Positions 42,824-51,414 of a stretch of 64,000 bases of DNA are shown piece by piece. Positions within the stretch are counted from its first letter, which is position 1, and the number at the start of each line of letters is the position of its first letter. The notes beneath the pieces are model-generated. The model worked only from the letters and a program-made list of their open reading frames with translations. It made no database searches and had not been told where the DNA came from. The translations under genes were made by a program, and so were the position numbers. The stretch comes from Paenibacillus sp. J2TS4 (GTDB lineage: Bacteria; Bacillota; Bacilli; Paenibacillales; NBRC-103111), in contig NZ_BOSH01000012.1 in assembly GCF_018403245.1 (NCBI RefSeq), positions 62,001 to 126,000 of the forward strand, in the 5' to 3' direction.

Positions 42824-43270
42824 ATGATTCTATATGAGCGGAGCGATGAATCGATCCAAGTCGTCAAAGTACTTGCCGTTCATCGGCAAAAAATTGTGAT
42901 CGTCAGACAATTCAGACGATCTATGAACGAATATACATATGAGCTTCCCGGAGGCCGTCTCGAGAACGGAGAACAGCCACGGGCCGCCGCACTTAGAGAA
43001 ATGCAGGAGGAAACCGGCCTGAAGTGCAGCCGGCTGACCGAACTGGGAACCTTTATCGATTCGGAACGGCGTGTAGCTGCCGGGCTGTATTTTACTAATG
43101 AGATTGTAGCCGAAGGGCCTCAAAGCCTGGAGCCGGACGAACGGATTGAGGTCCGTTTGGTGGGCATTGAAGAAGCTTTCTCTAATGTCCTTCACCGCAG
43201 GTGGAGGGACCCCCGCCTTGGTGTCGCGTTAATTCTCGCCCGTTCCAAAGGCTTCTTGGATCGGAGATGA
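42824..43270 (+). CDS. Nudix hydrolase (ADP-ribose pyrophosphatase-like)
   Basis: A 148-residue nucleoside-diphosphate-X hydrolase. The Nudix box is perfect: GRLENGEQPRAAALREMQEE followed by TGL. It is preceded by VRQFRRSMNEYTYELPGG, the NudF-like context typical of ADP-ribose or ADP-sugar pyrophosphatases. ATG 42824 is eight bases after AAGGAG. It stops at 43270 within a small hairpin shared with the convergent LTA-synthase gene. The substrate cannot be fixed from sequence. Confidence 0.88.
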   Translation: MILYERSDESIQVVKVLAVHRQKIVIVRQFRRSMNEYTYELPGGRLENGEQPRAAALREMQEETGLKCSRLTELGTFIDSERRVAAGLYFTNEIVAEGPQSLEPDERIEVRLVGIEEAFSNVLHRRWRDPRLGVALILARSKGFLDRR

Positions 43271-43297
43271 TCGGGCAGGGTCAGCCCGATTGTCTCT
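43270..43297. terminator. Short terminator between convergent genes
   Basis: ATCGGGC (43270-43276) / GCCCGAT (43284-43290) followed by TGTCTCTT. Only 27 bases separate the two stop codons. Confidence 0.6.
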
Positions 43298-45409
43298 TCA
43301 GCTGCTGCTTGAAACGACGGCAGTGACGGTATTGGATTCGGCAATAACCGTTTCCTTGCTATCCAGAATTCGCACTTGCAGCTCCCAGGTTCCAGCCTTG
43401 TATAGATCGGATGCTGGCTGGAAGGTTAGCTGATCCCAGCTCTTCCATTGCGTGGGCTGACGTTGGCCGTTAACGTAAATGATGCTTTGCGGGGCGAAAT
43501 GGCCTCCTTGCACCGTAATCCTTGCTTCAGCTTCCGTTGCAGGCAGGGTGTCCCCAATAACTAACGGGGAAGTGAGCGGTTCCAGTGTCATGGAACCATA
43601 GCCCAGGGTGTAGCCGGGCTGCATGATGCTATTTTTCCAATCCGTATATCCTCGCTGCTCCCCGAACAGAATATCGTATTGAAGGGTTTCATACTCCTTG
43701 AGGTCAGCCTCGGACACGTTCATCGCCTCATAATGGTCCTTAGGGGGAATGACGGGAATGCGCGCTGATAGATCTAATAAAAAGTCAGTATAGTAGCTTC
43801 CCTTTACTTCCGCCATATCCAGTACGTAGGGGCCCAAAAAGGAAGGGCTTAAATCGATATTTGTCTTTTCCAAGGAAAGGAAGTTGTTCCATACAAGAAC
43901 GGGAACACGATACATTTTATTAAGGAAATCGGGATCGTCTTTTTGCAAATAACCTATATCTCTGTAGGTTTTATAATCGTCCCCAAGAAAAGGCAGATGA
44001 TCTCCGAAAAAAACGAGGACGGTGGGCTCCTCTTCTTGGCTGTAAAAGTCCACCAGCTGCTTCAGCATGGCGTCCGCCCCCTTGGTTCCCTGAGCATACG
44101 TTTCCAGAAGCCCCCTGGATTCCTCGGACATTTCCCCTTCGACCTCAATCGTATTCTGCTCGAATTTTCCCGGATAATAGTGAAAATGATTCTGCATCGT
44201 ATTGGCGAAGATGAAGGCAGGGCCTTCCGTCTTACTGGTTTCGGAAATAATGACATTCGCCACTTCCCGATCGGCAATATAGGGCCCTTCATAAACCGGA
44301 TTGAAAAATTCCATGCTTATATATTGAGAGAAGCCTAAATATTCATATACTTTATTGCTGTTGAAATACCAATTGTGATAAGGGCTAATCGCCTTGGCCG
44401 TGTATCCCTGTCTGGACAAAATGCTCGCAAGCGAATCAATCGGGCGATCGATATACTGGTTGTAAACAATCGACCCTTGAGGCAGAAAGCGCATCGTATT
44501 GCCGGTCAGCACCTCGAATTCAACATTGGCGGTCCCGCCGCCGAACTGGGGCGAGAGCATAGTGCCGCTAGGGTAGTGGAGCTGAAGGGAATGGTAGAAT
44601 TCCAGAGGATCCTTGCTAAATGTAACGTTATCCAGCACGGTTAAATCCCATAGGGATTCGCTTAAGACAACGATAATATTTGGCTTCTGCTCCCCCCCAT
44701 CTTTAATGACAGGGCGGTAGGATTGAACAATGGCCTCCACCGCTTCCGCATCATAATCATCCGGATCTTTTCCAACAACCATTTTCGCATTCATCAGAGA
44801 GGCCAAAGCAAAGCCGTTCGAGGCGACGTTGTCCGCTTGATTATAAGCCAGATTTTTCAGGCCGATAGCTTTCTGGAGCGGGGGGAAATCGGTATAAAGA
44901 GAGGTCAAGAGAAGGATGGACATAGCGGCCAGCACCGCTCTTTCCTTCCCGGCGACTTGGACCGGCGAATGGGGAATACGGACTTGCAATGCATAGCTGC
45001 CGCCAAGATAAACAACCATTCCAGAAATCGTGGAGAGAGTGAAGATATTAGTTACGTAGGGAACCATATCTTGGGCCTCTCCGGCTAAAGTGAAGTCCCA
45101 GGGAAGCAGCGGAAGACCAAGTATTTTCAGCTTGATTCCGCTAACGAGAGACAGAAGGATAATCGAGGAAGAAACAATCCAATAAGCGATCCGGGTTTTT
45201 CCAATGATCGCCGACATTATAAGAAGCAGTCCAAGCACAGTCAGGACGTTGAAGGTGAAAGGGATGCCGTGCTTCAGAGTCCAGAGTAGTGTGGAAGCGG
45301 CATCTCCACGGACAAGAAACTCGGAAATCCATACTATCCAAATAGAGGAGAGAACCATCACGTATCTAGATTTTACATATCCCATTATTGGCTCAACCCA
45401 GCGGTCCAT
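43298..45409 (-). CDS. LTA-synthase-family phosphoglycerol/phosphoethanolamine transferase with TIG-like C-terminus (paralogue 1)
   Basis: A 703-residue membrane enzyme. Five hydrophobic segments (about 15-170) anchor an extracellular sulfatase-like domain. The presumed nucleophile is T293 in GGGTANVEFEVLTG, with metal ligands around VVLSESLWD and FFGDHLPFLG. Such enzymes polymerise or transfer glycerol phosphate for lipoteichoic acid or decorate surface glycans. After the catalytic domain, about 100 residues (from about 600: ARITVQGGHFAPQSIIYVNG, VRILDSKETVIAESNT) form an IPT/TIG-like beta module that ordinary LtaS lacks. It is a paralogue of the gene at 57985-60054. An extended -10 (TGATATAAT) lies upstream on the minus strand. 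Confidence 0.85.
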   Translation of the reverse strand: MDRWVEPIMGYVKSRYVMVLSSIWIVWISEFLVRGDAASTLLWTLKHGIPFTFNVLTVLGLLLIMSAIIGKTRIAYWIVSSSIILLSLVSGIKLKILGLPLLPWDFTLAGEAQDMVPYVTNIFTLSTISGMVVYLGGSYALQVRIPHSPVQVAGKERAVLAAMSILLLTSLYTDFPPLQKAIGLKNLAYNQADNVASNGFALASLMNAKMVVGKDPDDYDAEAVEAIVQSYRPVIKDGGEQKPNIIVVLSESLWDLTVLDNVTFSKDPLEFYHSLQLHYPSGTMLSPQFGGGTANVEFEVLTGNTMRFLPQGSIVYNQYIDRPIDSLASILSRQGYTAKAISPYHNWYFNSNKVYEYLGFSQYISMEFFNPVYEGPYIADREVANVIISETSKTEGPAFIFANTMQNHFHYYPGKFEQNTIEVEGEMSEESRGLLETYAQGTKGADAMLKQLVDFYSQEEEPTVLVFFGDHLPFLGDDYKTYRDIGYLQKDDPDFLNKMYRVPVLVWNNFLSLEKTNIDLSPSFLGPYVLDMAEVKGSYYTDFLLDLSARIPVIPPKDHYEAMNVSEADLKEYETLQYDILFGEQRGYTDWKNSIMQPGYTLGYGSMTLEPLTSPLVIGDTLPATEAEARITVQGGHFAPQSIIYVNGQRQPTQWKSWDQLTFQPASDLYKAGTWELQVRILDSKETVIAESNTVTAVVSSSS

Positions 45410-45715
45410 GCCATCGCACTCCTCATGGTTAAGAGTTTGTAAATTAATGATTACGCTTACACATTATATCAGGGTTTATCGGGTTGATAAAGAAGTGATT
45501 TTTTCCCTGCAATCCTGATCATCCTTTACGATTCGCACTGATTTTATTATTAATTACATGTAAAAGTCGAGATTCGACAAAATAATTTAAATTATTAACG
45601 ATGTTTGTTGTCGGGAAAACATTATTATTGTGTAAAATTTTAATATATAATGGCATATATCGTCGTTTGTTGTTATTATAGGATTATATTGGCAATTAAA
45701 GGAGGAGAAGCGGTA
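45410..45715. other. Divergent intergenic region of LTA-synthase paralogue 1 and the lamin-tail gene
   Basis: AT-rich, with no gene. A minus-strand extended -10 TGATATAAT lies at 45463-45471. On the plus strand TATAAT at about 45645 is the best -10 for the lamin-tail gene, with a poor -35. Confidence 0.45.
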
Positions 45716-47506
45716 ATGAAAAGGCGTTTTATCATTTCTTTATTTATCCTATGCTTAGTCGTAGCGGGAGCAGGCCAAACAGGGTATGCCTCAACAATGG
45801 CCGTCGAGGAGGAGCCGGGAGAGGAAATTACCCAAGAGGAATTAGGAATGATTCACCGGGTTCAGTCTCCGAACTATCGGGATCTGGAGTCTGTAAGTGA
45901 GCTTGGACCGGTCATTCCCGGTTTAATGCAGGGATTGATCCCTCAAGGGATTGCCTTCTACGAAGCAATGGACTGGATAATCGTATCTTATTATCGGGAT
46001 AATGGAAAACCGAGCATGGTTAGTGTAGTGGACAAGTCCACTGGCGAGCTCGTCAAATCGTTAAACCTGTACAGGGATGAGACAACCCCGTATACAGGTC
46101 ATTCGGGTGGCTTGACTGTCAGCGAGAAGCATTTATGGGTGACTTCGGAGAAAAGCGCTTACGCGGTAAAACTCGAGGATTTGGCGCATTCCGAAGATGG
46201 GGGTAGGCTGGTTTTTTCAAATATTATCCGCACGGAAACGAACGCCTCTTTTGTAACCTATGATTCCGGCATTTTGTGGGTAGGGGAATTTTCCAGATTC
46301 GATTTTAAAACAGAGCCGTCTCACCATATGAGAAACCGGCAAAACATCGAGCATTCTGCATGGGTGGCCGGATACCGGCTTACCTCCGAAGATATGATCG
46401 ATACTTCTCGAGTGGTGGAGGGAACGAATGCGGCGGTTCCGGATGTTCTGCTGTCCATTACGGATGAAATTCAAGGGATGGCCTTCGCAGACGGACATAT
46501 CCTTCTTAGTCAATCCTATGGGCGTGCTATTGAAAGCTCCTTGCATACTTACCAATTATCCTTGGAAGAAGCGCCGCATGCCTATACGGACCGTTTCGAT
46601 ACGGGACCGGTTCCCATATGGTTCCTGGATGGATTGAATAAGCTGCATACCGTCGTTATGCCTCCGATGTCGGAAGGAATTGTAGAGAGCAGCGGAAATT
46701 TATACATTTTGTTCGAATCGGGCGCAGAGACTTACCGGGACAGCTTTTATCCGATAGACCGTATTTACATCGCGAATACCGATAATCTGCTGGATATGAC
46801 TCCAACAGTTCCCGGTGCTCCAATTGGAGAGGCTCCTCTTCTGATTACCGAAGTTGTTGCAGCATCACCTGGAGAAGGAGAGCCGTACGAATATATTGAG
46901 CTTTACAATAACAGCAATCGAACGATTGATCTGGCGGGTTACAAAATGTATTACTACTACGATCCGGCCAATCCGGAACGTTGGAATACGAAAGTGACGA
47001 AATGGCTGCTCATGACGGCGGAAGACGTCGATCCGAATTCACCGGACCGCACAGATTCGACTATTAAGCCTCATCATACCAAAATCGTTTGGCTCAAGAA
47101 GCCGGGACATTACGACAAAACTGTCCAAGATTTCAATACGGCTTACGGAACGAAGCTGAAGGCTAAAGATTTTGTGTATATCAAGCTGACTCCCGGTCAG
47201 GGTCTTTCGAATACGACCCAAAGATTTCTATCCATCGTTGCTCCGAGAGGAGACCAATACTTCGACCGGATCAGTTATGTGACTTATAACGGCAGCTCGG
47301 AGAATGCCACTTCCGCAAGCTGCGGCAAGGCAGAGCTTCCATGTGATTTCGAGGTAGGGGAGAGCATCATTTACTTCTATCCGGAGGAGTCGCAATCGGA
47401 GGACGTGCTGGAGATGAGTAGGAAGGTGCCGCAATCTCTGCATCAAGCACCGACCCCAGGGAAGCTTCTGCCGGAGCAAATAAGGTCGATCGCGCGGGGA
47501 AGATAA
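45716..47506 (+). CDS. Secreted beta-propeller protein with lamin-tail domain
   Basis: A 596-residue exported protein. The signal peptide is MKRRFIISLFILCLVVAGAG with cleavage after about GYAS. About 50-370 is a propeller-like region (GLIPQGIAFYEAMDWIIVSY, SGGLTVSEKHLWVTSEKSAY, EIQGMAFADGHILLSQSYGR). About 385-540 is a lamin-tail domain: LLITEVVAASPGEGEPYEYI, ELYNNSNRTIDLAGYKMYYY, ending with a VAPRGDQYFDRISYV strand. Lamin-tail domains are common on secreted nucleases and phosphatases, but no catalytic motif is visible here. ATG 45716 follows AAAGGAGGAGAAG. Two cysteines near 540-550 may form a disulfide. Confidence 0.78.
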   Translation: MKRRFIISLFILCLVVAGAGQTGYASTMAVEEEPGEEITQEELGMIHRVQSPNYRDLESVSELGPVIPGLMQGLIPQGIAFYEAMDWIIVSYYRDNGKPSMVSVVDKSTGELVKSLNLYRDETTPYTGHSGGLTVSEKHLWVTSEKSAYAVKLEDLAHSEDGGRLVFSNIIRTETNASFVTYDSGILWVGEFSRFDFKTEPSHHMRNRQNIEHSAWVAGYRLTSEDMIDTSRVVEGTNAAVPDVLLSITDEIQGMAFADGHILLSQSYGRAIESSLHTYQLSLEEAPHAYTDRFDTGPVPIWFLDGLNKLHTVVMPPMSEGIVESSGNLYILFESGAETYRDSFYPIDRIYIANTDNLLDMTPTVPGAPIGEAPLLITEVVAASPGEGEPYEYIELYNNSNRTIDLAGYKMYYYYDPANPERWNTKVTKWLLMTAEDVDPNSPDRTDSTIKPHHTKIVWLKKPGHYDKTVQDFNTAYGTKLKAKDFVYIKLTPGQGLSNTTQRFLSIVAPRGDQYFDRISYVTYNGSSENATSASCGKAELPCDFEVGESIIYFYPEESQSEDVLEMSRKVPQSLHQAPTPGKLLPEQIRSIARGR

Positions 47507-47547
47507 CGGGAGCTCCACTAAATTTTCGTGCACCTCTGCACAAAGAA

Positions 47548-47595
47548 GTGGTCCTGCAAAACCTTCACAGAAGGCTTCAGGACCACAGTCTTTTA
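47548..47595. terminator. Rho-independent terminator between convergent genes
   Basis: GTGGTCCTG (47548-47556) / CAGGACCAC (47578-47586) followed by AGTCTTTT on the plus strand. Confidence 0.75.
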
Positions 47596-47613
47596 CTCGT
47601 AAGGTTCAATACA

Positions 47614-48849
47614 TCAAGTGAAGAAGATGTTACGAACATTGTTGACGGCTAGAACAAGCAGAACCAGAATACCGATAATCGCCACCACATTTTTAAACGC
47701 AGTATTTTTTAACTCGCCCATGATTTTGGAATCATTGGCGACGCTAAACATAGCTGCGCCGATGATAGGCACGACAATAACGGTTACCGCTTGGGCAAAT
47801 ACAATCATCTCGAGCGGTACCTGGCCGAACAGGAGGGCAACCAGAGCCCCGACGGCCATCACAATCATTATGCAGATTCTTACCCCTTTATCGCTCAGCT
47901 TGCTTCCCAATCCAAGCGATTCCGCGAGCATGACTCCTCCGATAGTGGCATTTCCAGTAAGAGAGGAGAAGGAGGCGCCGAATAGGCCGATAATAAATAC
48001 CGCGTTGGCCCAGCTTCCAAAAACCGGCTCCAGCGCTTTACCGATATCACCGGCCGTATTAACCTGAATGCCTTGCGGCATAAGGATCGCCGCAGCGCTT
48101 ATCATAATCATGGATGAGATAACTCCAAGGATGATTATTCCGGTAAAGCTTTCCTTTACTCCATCCTTCAATCGGTCTTGGGTCAATCCTTTTTCTTGCA
48201 CCAAGTACGATTGGTAGAAGGCTCCAACGATACTGAAGGTGGTCGCTACGAGCCCGATAATGAGCAGGATCGATCCTTGCGGCACCGTCGGAACCAGTCC
48301 GCTCACAATCCCGCCAATGCTCGGTTTGACCATAATTAACGTTAAAAGAAAGGAAACGATCATTAACGCTACCATGATCAGCATCATTTTTTCCAATATT
48401 TTATAAAAGTTTTTAGTAAACAATAAAGACATACCCAACAAAGCCGTAATAATGACCCATAACGGAGTGGGAGTTTGGGTTAAATCTGCGATGGCGAGTC
48501 CGGAGCCGATGGAATTACCGGCCTGGAAGGAAGAAGTAACCAGGAAAGCTCCGATACCGATAATGAACGAGGCGAATTTACCCCATTTATTGCGAATGAC
48601 GGACAGCAGAGAGTGCCGGGTAGCCATGCCTATTCTTGCGCTCATTTCTGTAAATACAAGCATGAAGCAAATCGATAAAACCAATACCCACAACAGGTCA
48701 TAGCCGTAGAGGCTGCCCAGCTTGGAGGTAAGCGTTATGCTTCCCGGTCCCAGCACGAGAGCGGCCGTAATTAATGAAGGGCCGAGAGTTCCCAGCCATT
48801 TGGCCAGTGACGAAGGCTTGTTATCAGACAATCTAGGCTCGTTACTCAT
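47614..48849 (-). CDS. Divergent Nramp-family divalent metal transporter
   Basis: A 411-residue membrane protein with about eleven hydrophobic segments and the Nramp fold. The canonical first-helix DPGN metal motif is absent: the equivalent reads LVLGPGSITLTSKLGSLYGY. The sixth-helix region reads STFSIVG-like FSIVGAFYQSYLVQEKGLTQ, without the usual MPH. It therefore belongs to the Nramp-related YcsG/NRMT-like branch rather than to MntH, and may carry other ions. ATG 48849 is eight bases from GGGAGG. A cre-like palindrome lies just upstream. It is monocistronic between two terminators or gaps. Confidence 0.8.
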   Translation of the reverse strand: MSNEPRLSDNKPSSLAKWLGTLGPSLITAALVLGPGSITLTSKLGSLYGYDLLWVLVLSICFMLVFTEMSARIGMATRHSLLSVIRNKWGKFASFIIGIGAFLVTSSFQAGNSIGSGLAIADLTQTPTPLWVIITALLGMSLLFTKNFYKILEKMMLIMVALMIVSFLLTLIMVKPSIGGIVSGLVPTVPQGSILLIIGLVATTFSIVGAFYQSYLVQEKGLTQDRLKDGVKESFTGIIILGVISSMIMISAAAILMPQGIQVNTAGDIGKALEPVFGSWANAVFIIGLFGASFSSLTGNATIGGVMLAESLGLGSKLSDKGVRICIMIVMAVGALVALLFGQVPLEMIVFAQAVTVIVVPIIGAAMFSVANDSKIMGELKNTAFKNVVAIIGILVLLVLAVNNVRNIFFT

Positions 48850-48867
48850 AGTATAACCTCCCAAATT

Positions 48868-48883
48868 TGTTAAAGCGCTTACA
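48868..48883. promoter_or_regulatory. cre-like site upstream of the Nramp-like gene
   Basis: TGTTAAAGCGCTTACA has the AAAGCGCTT core of CcpA operators and outer TG/CA, though two bases longer than the 14-base consensus. It lies 19-34 bases from the ATG, a repressing position. Confidence 0.4.
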
Positions 48884-48936
48884 AAAAGACTTGCTAATAG
48901 TATTTTAGAGATGATTTATTAATTTTGACAAGTCTT

Positions 48937-50079
48937 TTAATTGTCTTTAATTATAAATGAAGCAGGGCATGTGATTTCATCAAGGATTCGATTGACGATG
49001 GAGTCCGAGGCATAGCGGCTGCTTTTGCTTAACTCCTCTACTCCCTCCTTTTCCGGTGCGTCGGGTGAAAGGAGGCGCTTAATCTGTTCTACCAATTCCG
49101 ATGGAGTATGGGCGATGGCGGCTGCTCCTTTGCGGTATAAATATAATGCGTTCTCCGCTTCTTGTCCGGGGAGCGGCCGATAGACAATGATCGGCAGGCT
49201 CGAGGCTATCGCTTCCGATAACGTAATGGCTCCCGCCTTGGTGACTATGCAGGTGGCAGAAGCCATCAGGTCGGCCATTTTTTCCACAAAACCATAGACT
49301 TCAACATTAACACTTCGGCCGTGCTTGGCGTGGATAGTTCTATACAGTTTCTGATTTCGGCCGCAAACAACGACGATTCTAGCCTGGATTAAGCTGCGGC
49401 GGATTCGACCGATTAAAGTGGATAAATTACTCAGAACTCCATAGGCTCCCGCTATGATCAAGACGACTTGGCGTTCATCCTGAAATGGAGACAGCCCGGT
49501 ATCTGCATCAACTGAAGAACGGAGAGATGGGGATTGGAAGGAGGCTCTGACCGGAATACCGCCGCTGACTTCGATTCGGCGGGCGTCGATGCCTCGTTGG
49601 ATGATTGTGGTTTTTAATTCGTTAGTTGGTACAAATAGAACATCATACTCTGAATGAATCCAACGATTATGAATGGCGAAATCGGTCAGGACAGTAAAGA
49701 TCGGGGGACGCGAATTAGTTTGGGCGCGGACGGACGGCATCGGGAACGTATGGATGAGGACATCGGGCTTCTCCTGCTCGATAATCCGCTTCATCTGTTC
49801 GGCTCCCCAGGATTGAAAACATTTGGCGAGCCATTGATCTTGCTTCATGTTCTGTGTGTATTTATACGTCCACCCATAGAAATAGGGAAAGTAAGCAGAC
49901 CCTTTAATATATAACTGGCGAATAAGCTCATTGAAGCGCGGATAAGAATCGGTGTACAGATCGATCATCTTGATTTGCTCAACTCCCTTTTGGAAGAAGG
50001 CCTGTTGAAGAGCGCGGGCTACTTGGAAGTGACCATCGCCATAGCTGGCGTACAAAATAAGGATCTTATATTCATTCAT
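48937..50079 (-). CDS. UgtP/MGDG-synthase-like diacylglycerol glycosyltransferase
   Basis: A 380-residue GT28-type enzyme: N-terminal ILILYASYGDGHFQVARALQ (glycine loop of the MGDG-synthase family), FTVLTDFAIHNRWIHSEYDV, LFVPTNELKTTII, GGIPVRASF and the C-terminal nucleotide-sugar site GFVEKMADLMASATCIVTKA with GAITLSEAIASSLPIIVYRP. It would add sugar from UDP-glucose or UDP-galactose to diacylglycerol on the inner membrane face, giving membrane glycolipid and the anchor of lipoteichoic acid. The nearby LTA-synthase paralogues make this plausible. ATG 50079 follows AGGTGA. Confidence 0.85.
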   Translation of the reverse strand: MNEYKILILYASYGDGHFQVARALQQAFFQKGVEQIKMIDLYTDSYPRFNELIRQLYIKGSAYFPYFYGWTYKYTQNMKQDQWLAKCFQSWGAEQMKRIIEQEKPDVLIHTFPMPSVRAQTNSRPPIFTVLTDFAIHNRWIHSEYDVLFVPTNELKTTIIQRGIDARRIEVSGGIPVRASFQSPSLRSSVDADTGLSPFQDERQVVLIIAGAYGVLSNLSTLIGRIRRSLIQARIVVVCGRNQKLYRTIHAKHGRSVNVEVYGFVEKMADLMASATCIVTKAGAITLSEAIASSLPIIVYRPLPGQEAENALYLYRKGAAAIAHTPSELVEQIKRLLSPDAPEKEGVEELSKSSRYASDSIVNRILDEITCPASFIIKDN

Positions 50080-50347
50080 AGTCAGATCACCTGGTTCTCT
50101 GCTGAATTTGATCGTTGCGTTAATCTGCTTTTCAGTCAGGCGAATCCAAATTCGCGAACGTTCCGCTTATCATTAATCTCGCTTGGTTCAACAAAGAAGA
50201 TAGCTGAGTGGTTTTGTATGAAAGGCGCTCCCAGCATTTTGCCGATACATAATTAATGTGCTTCCTCTGATGGAGAATCATTCATCACCATGAGTGGATT
50301 GGAATAATTGCCAAACATTGTAGAATGAAAGAGCCAATCTAGCATGT

Positions 50348-50353
50348 TACAAT
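50348..50353 (+). promoter_or_regulatory. Extended -10 of the riboswitch-CAP gene transcript
   Basis: TGTTACAAT (TG at 50345) lies 12 bases before the riboswitch. An additional TTGGAA/TAGAAT pair with 16-base spacing is at 50299-50326. The rest of 50080-50298 shows nothing clear. Confidence 0.5.
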
Positions 50354-50365
50354 CTAGTAGACTTC

Positions 50366-50484
50366 TGGCCGAAGCACAAAAAACTGAAATTGTGCGCGGG
50401 GGAACCAATAGTGGGGTGAAACGGCCTCAAGGCCGTCGGGCGATTACTCTTTGACCCGAACCCGTCAGCTAACCTCGCAGGCCA
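50366..50484 (+). ncRNA. c-di-AMP riboswitch (ydaO-yuaA class)
   Basis: The conserved blocks of this class are present in order: CGGGGGAACCAA, TGGGGTGAAACGG, a GGCCTCAAGGCC stem region, GGGCGATTACTC, TTTGACCCGAACCCGTCAG and CTAACCTCGCAGGC. The closing P1 stem pairs TGGCC (50366) with GGCCA (50480). These RNAs bind c-di-AMP and turn off genes for wall remodelling and osmolyte or potassium transport. The gene controlled here is the CAP-domain protein beginning 24 bases later. Confidence 0.95.
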
Positions 50485-50507
50485 ACAAAGAGGAGGAACT
50501 GTACACC

Positions 50508-51287
50508 ATGAAACACTTTAAGAAAGTAGCCCTTTCCGGAGTCTTGCTTGTGGGAACAATGCTGTCCGCTAGCGCGGTGTCTGCGGCTCCACAAACTGTT
50601 CAGCCAGGTGATTTGGAAAATATCGCCAAGCAGTATGGGGTTGATCTCTCATCTCTGCTAAAAGATAATCCGAATCTCAGCAAGCTTATCGAGATCGGTA
50701 TAGGAAAGGACATGCCATTCCCTTGCTATCCTACTCCGGATCAAGGAAATAACCAAGGCAGCCAGCCAGCTCCGACTCAACCGGACCAAGGCAGCCAGCC
50801 GGCCCCAACTCCTGCCAAGCCGGAGCAGCCAGCGCCAAGCCAGCCAACCACGCCGACTCAACCGGACCAAGGCAATAAGCCAGCCCCGACCGAGCCAAGC
50901 CAAGGAGATCAGGCTGAAATTTCTGATTATGCCAAGCAAGTGGCAGACTTGGTGAACGAAGAACGGGCCAAAGCTGGACTTAAGCCACTAACGTTAGACT
51001 CTGCACTTTCTGCAATGGCTTTGGACAAAGCCAAAGACATGTATCATAACAACTACTTTGACCATAATTCTCCGACGTACGGCTCTCCATTCGACATGAT
51101 GAAAACTTATGGTATTAAATATTCGACTGCGGGTGAAAATATTGCTAAAGGGCAGCGTAATCCACAGGAAGTAATGAATGCTTGGATGAACAGCCCGGGA
51201 CACAAGCAAAACATTATGAGCCCTAACTTTACTACAATAGGCGTTGCTTATTACCAAGGGGTATGGGTGCAAGAATTTACCGGATAA
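50508..51287 (+). CDS. Secreted CAP/SCP-domain protein (YkwD-like)
   Basis: A 259-residue exported protein. The signal peptide is MKHFKKVALSGVLLVGTMLS with AQ-type cleavage near SAVSAA. A short LysM-like segment (about 27-60: VQPGDLENIAKQYGVDLSSL) is followed by a Pro/Gln-rich linker with repeated QPAPT and QPDQG units (about 70-140). A CAP domain (about 145-259) has VNEERAKAGLKPLTLDSALS, YFDHNSPTYGSPFDMM, AGENIAKGQRNPQEVMNAWM and GVAYYQGVWVQEF, including the His and Glu positions of the CAP cavity. ATG 50508 follows AGAGGAGGA. c-di-AMP riboswitch control suggests a role in wall or osmotic homeostasis. Confidence 0.88.
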   Translation: MKHFKKVALSGVLLVGTMLSASAVSAAPQTVQPGDLENIAKQYGVDLSSLLKDNPNLSKLIEIGIGKDMPFPCYPTPDQGNNQGSQPAPTQPDQGSQPAPTPAKPEQPAPSQPTTPTQPDQGNKPAPTEPSQGDQAEISDYAKQVADLVNEERAKAGLKPLTLDSALSAMALDKAKDMYHNNYFDHNSPTYGSPFDMMKTYGIKYSTAGENIAKGQRNPQEVMNAWMNSPGHKQNIMSPNFTTIGVAYYQGVWVQEFTG

Positions 51288-51349
51288 ACCGGAAAGCTTA
51301 ACGCAATAATGCTAATATTTTATTCCTAACTTTATAAAATAAAGAAGAA

Positions 51350-51388
51350 AAGGATGCTGATCGGTTGAGGCCGTCAGCATCCTTCTTT
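51350..51388. terminator. Bidirectional Rho-independent terminator
   Basis: AAGGATGCTGA (51350-51360) / TCAGCATCCTT (51374-51384) with flanking A and T tracts, between convergent genes. Confidence 0.85.
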
Positions 51389-51414
51389 CATGTTCGTTAT
51401 AGATGTGAGGATCC

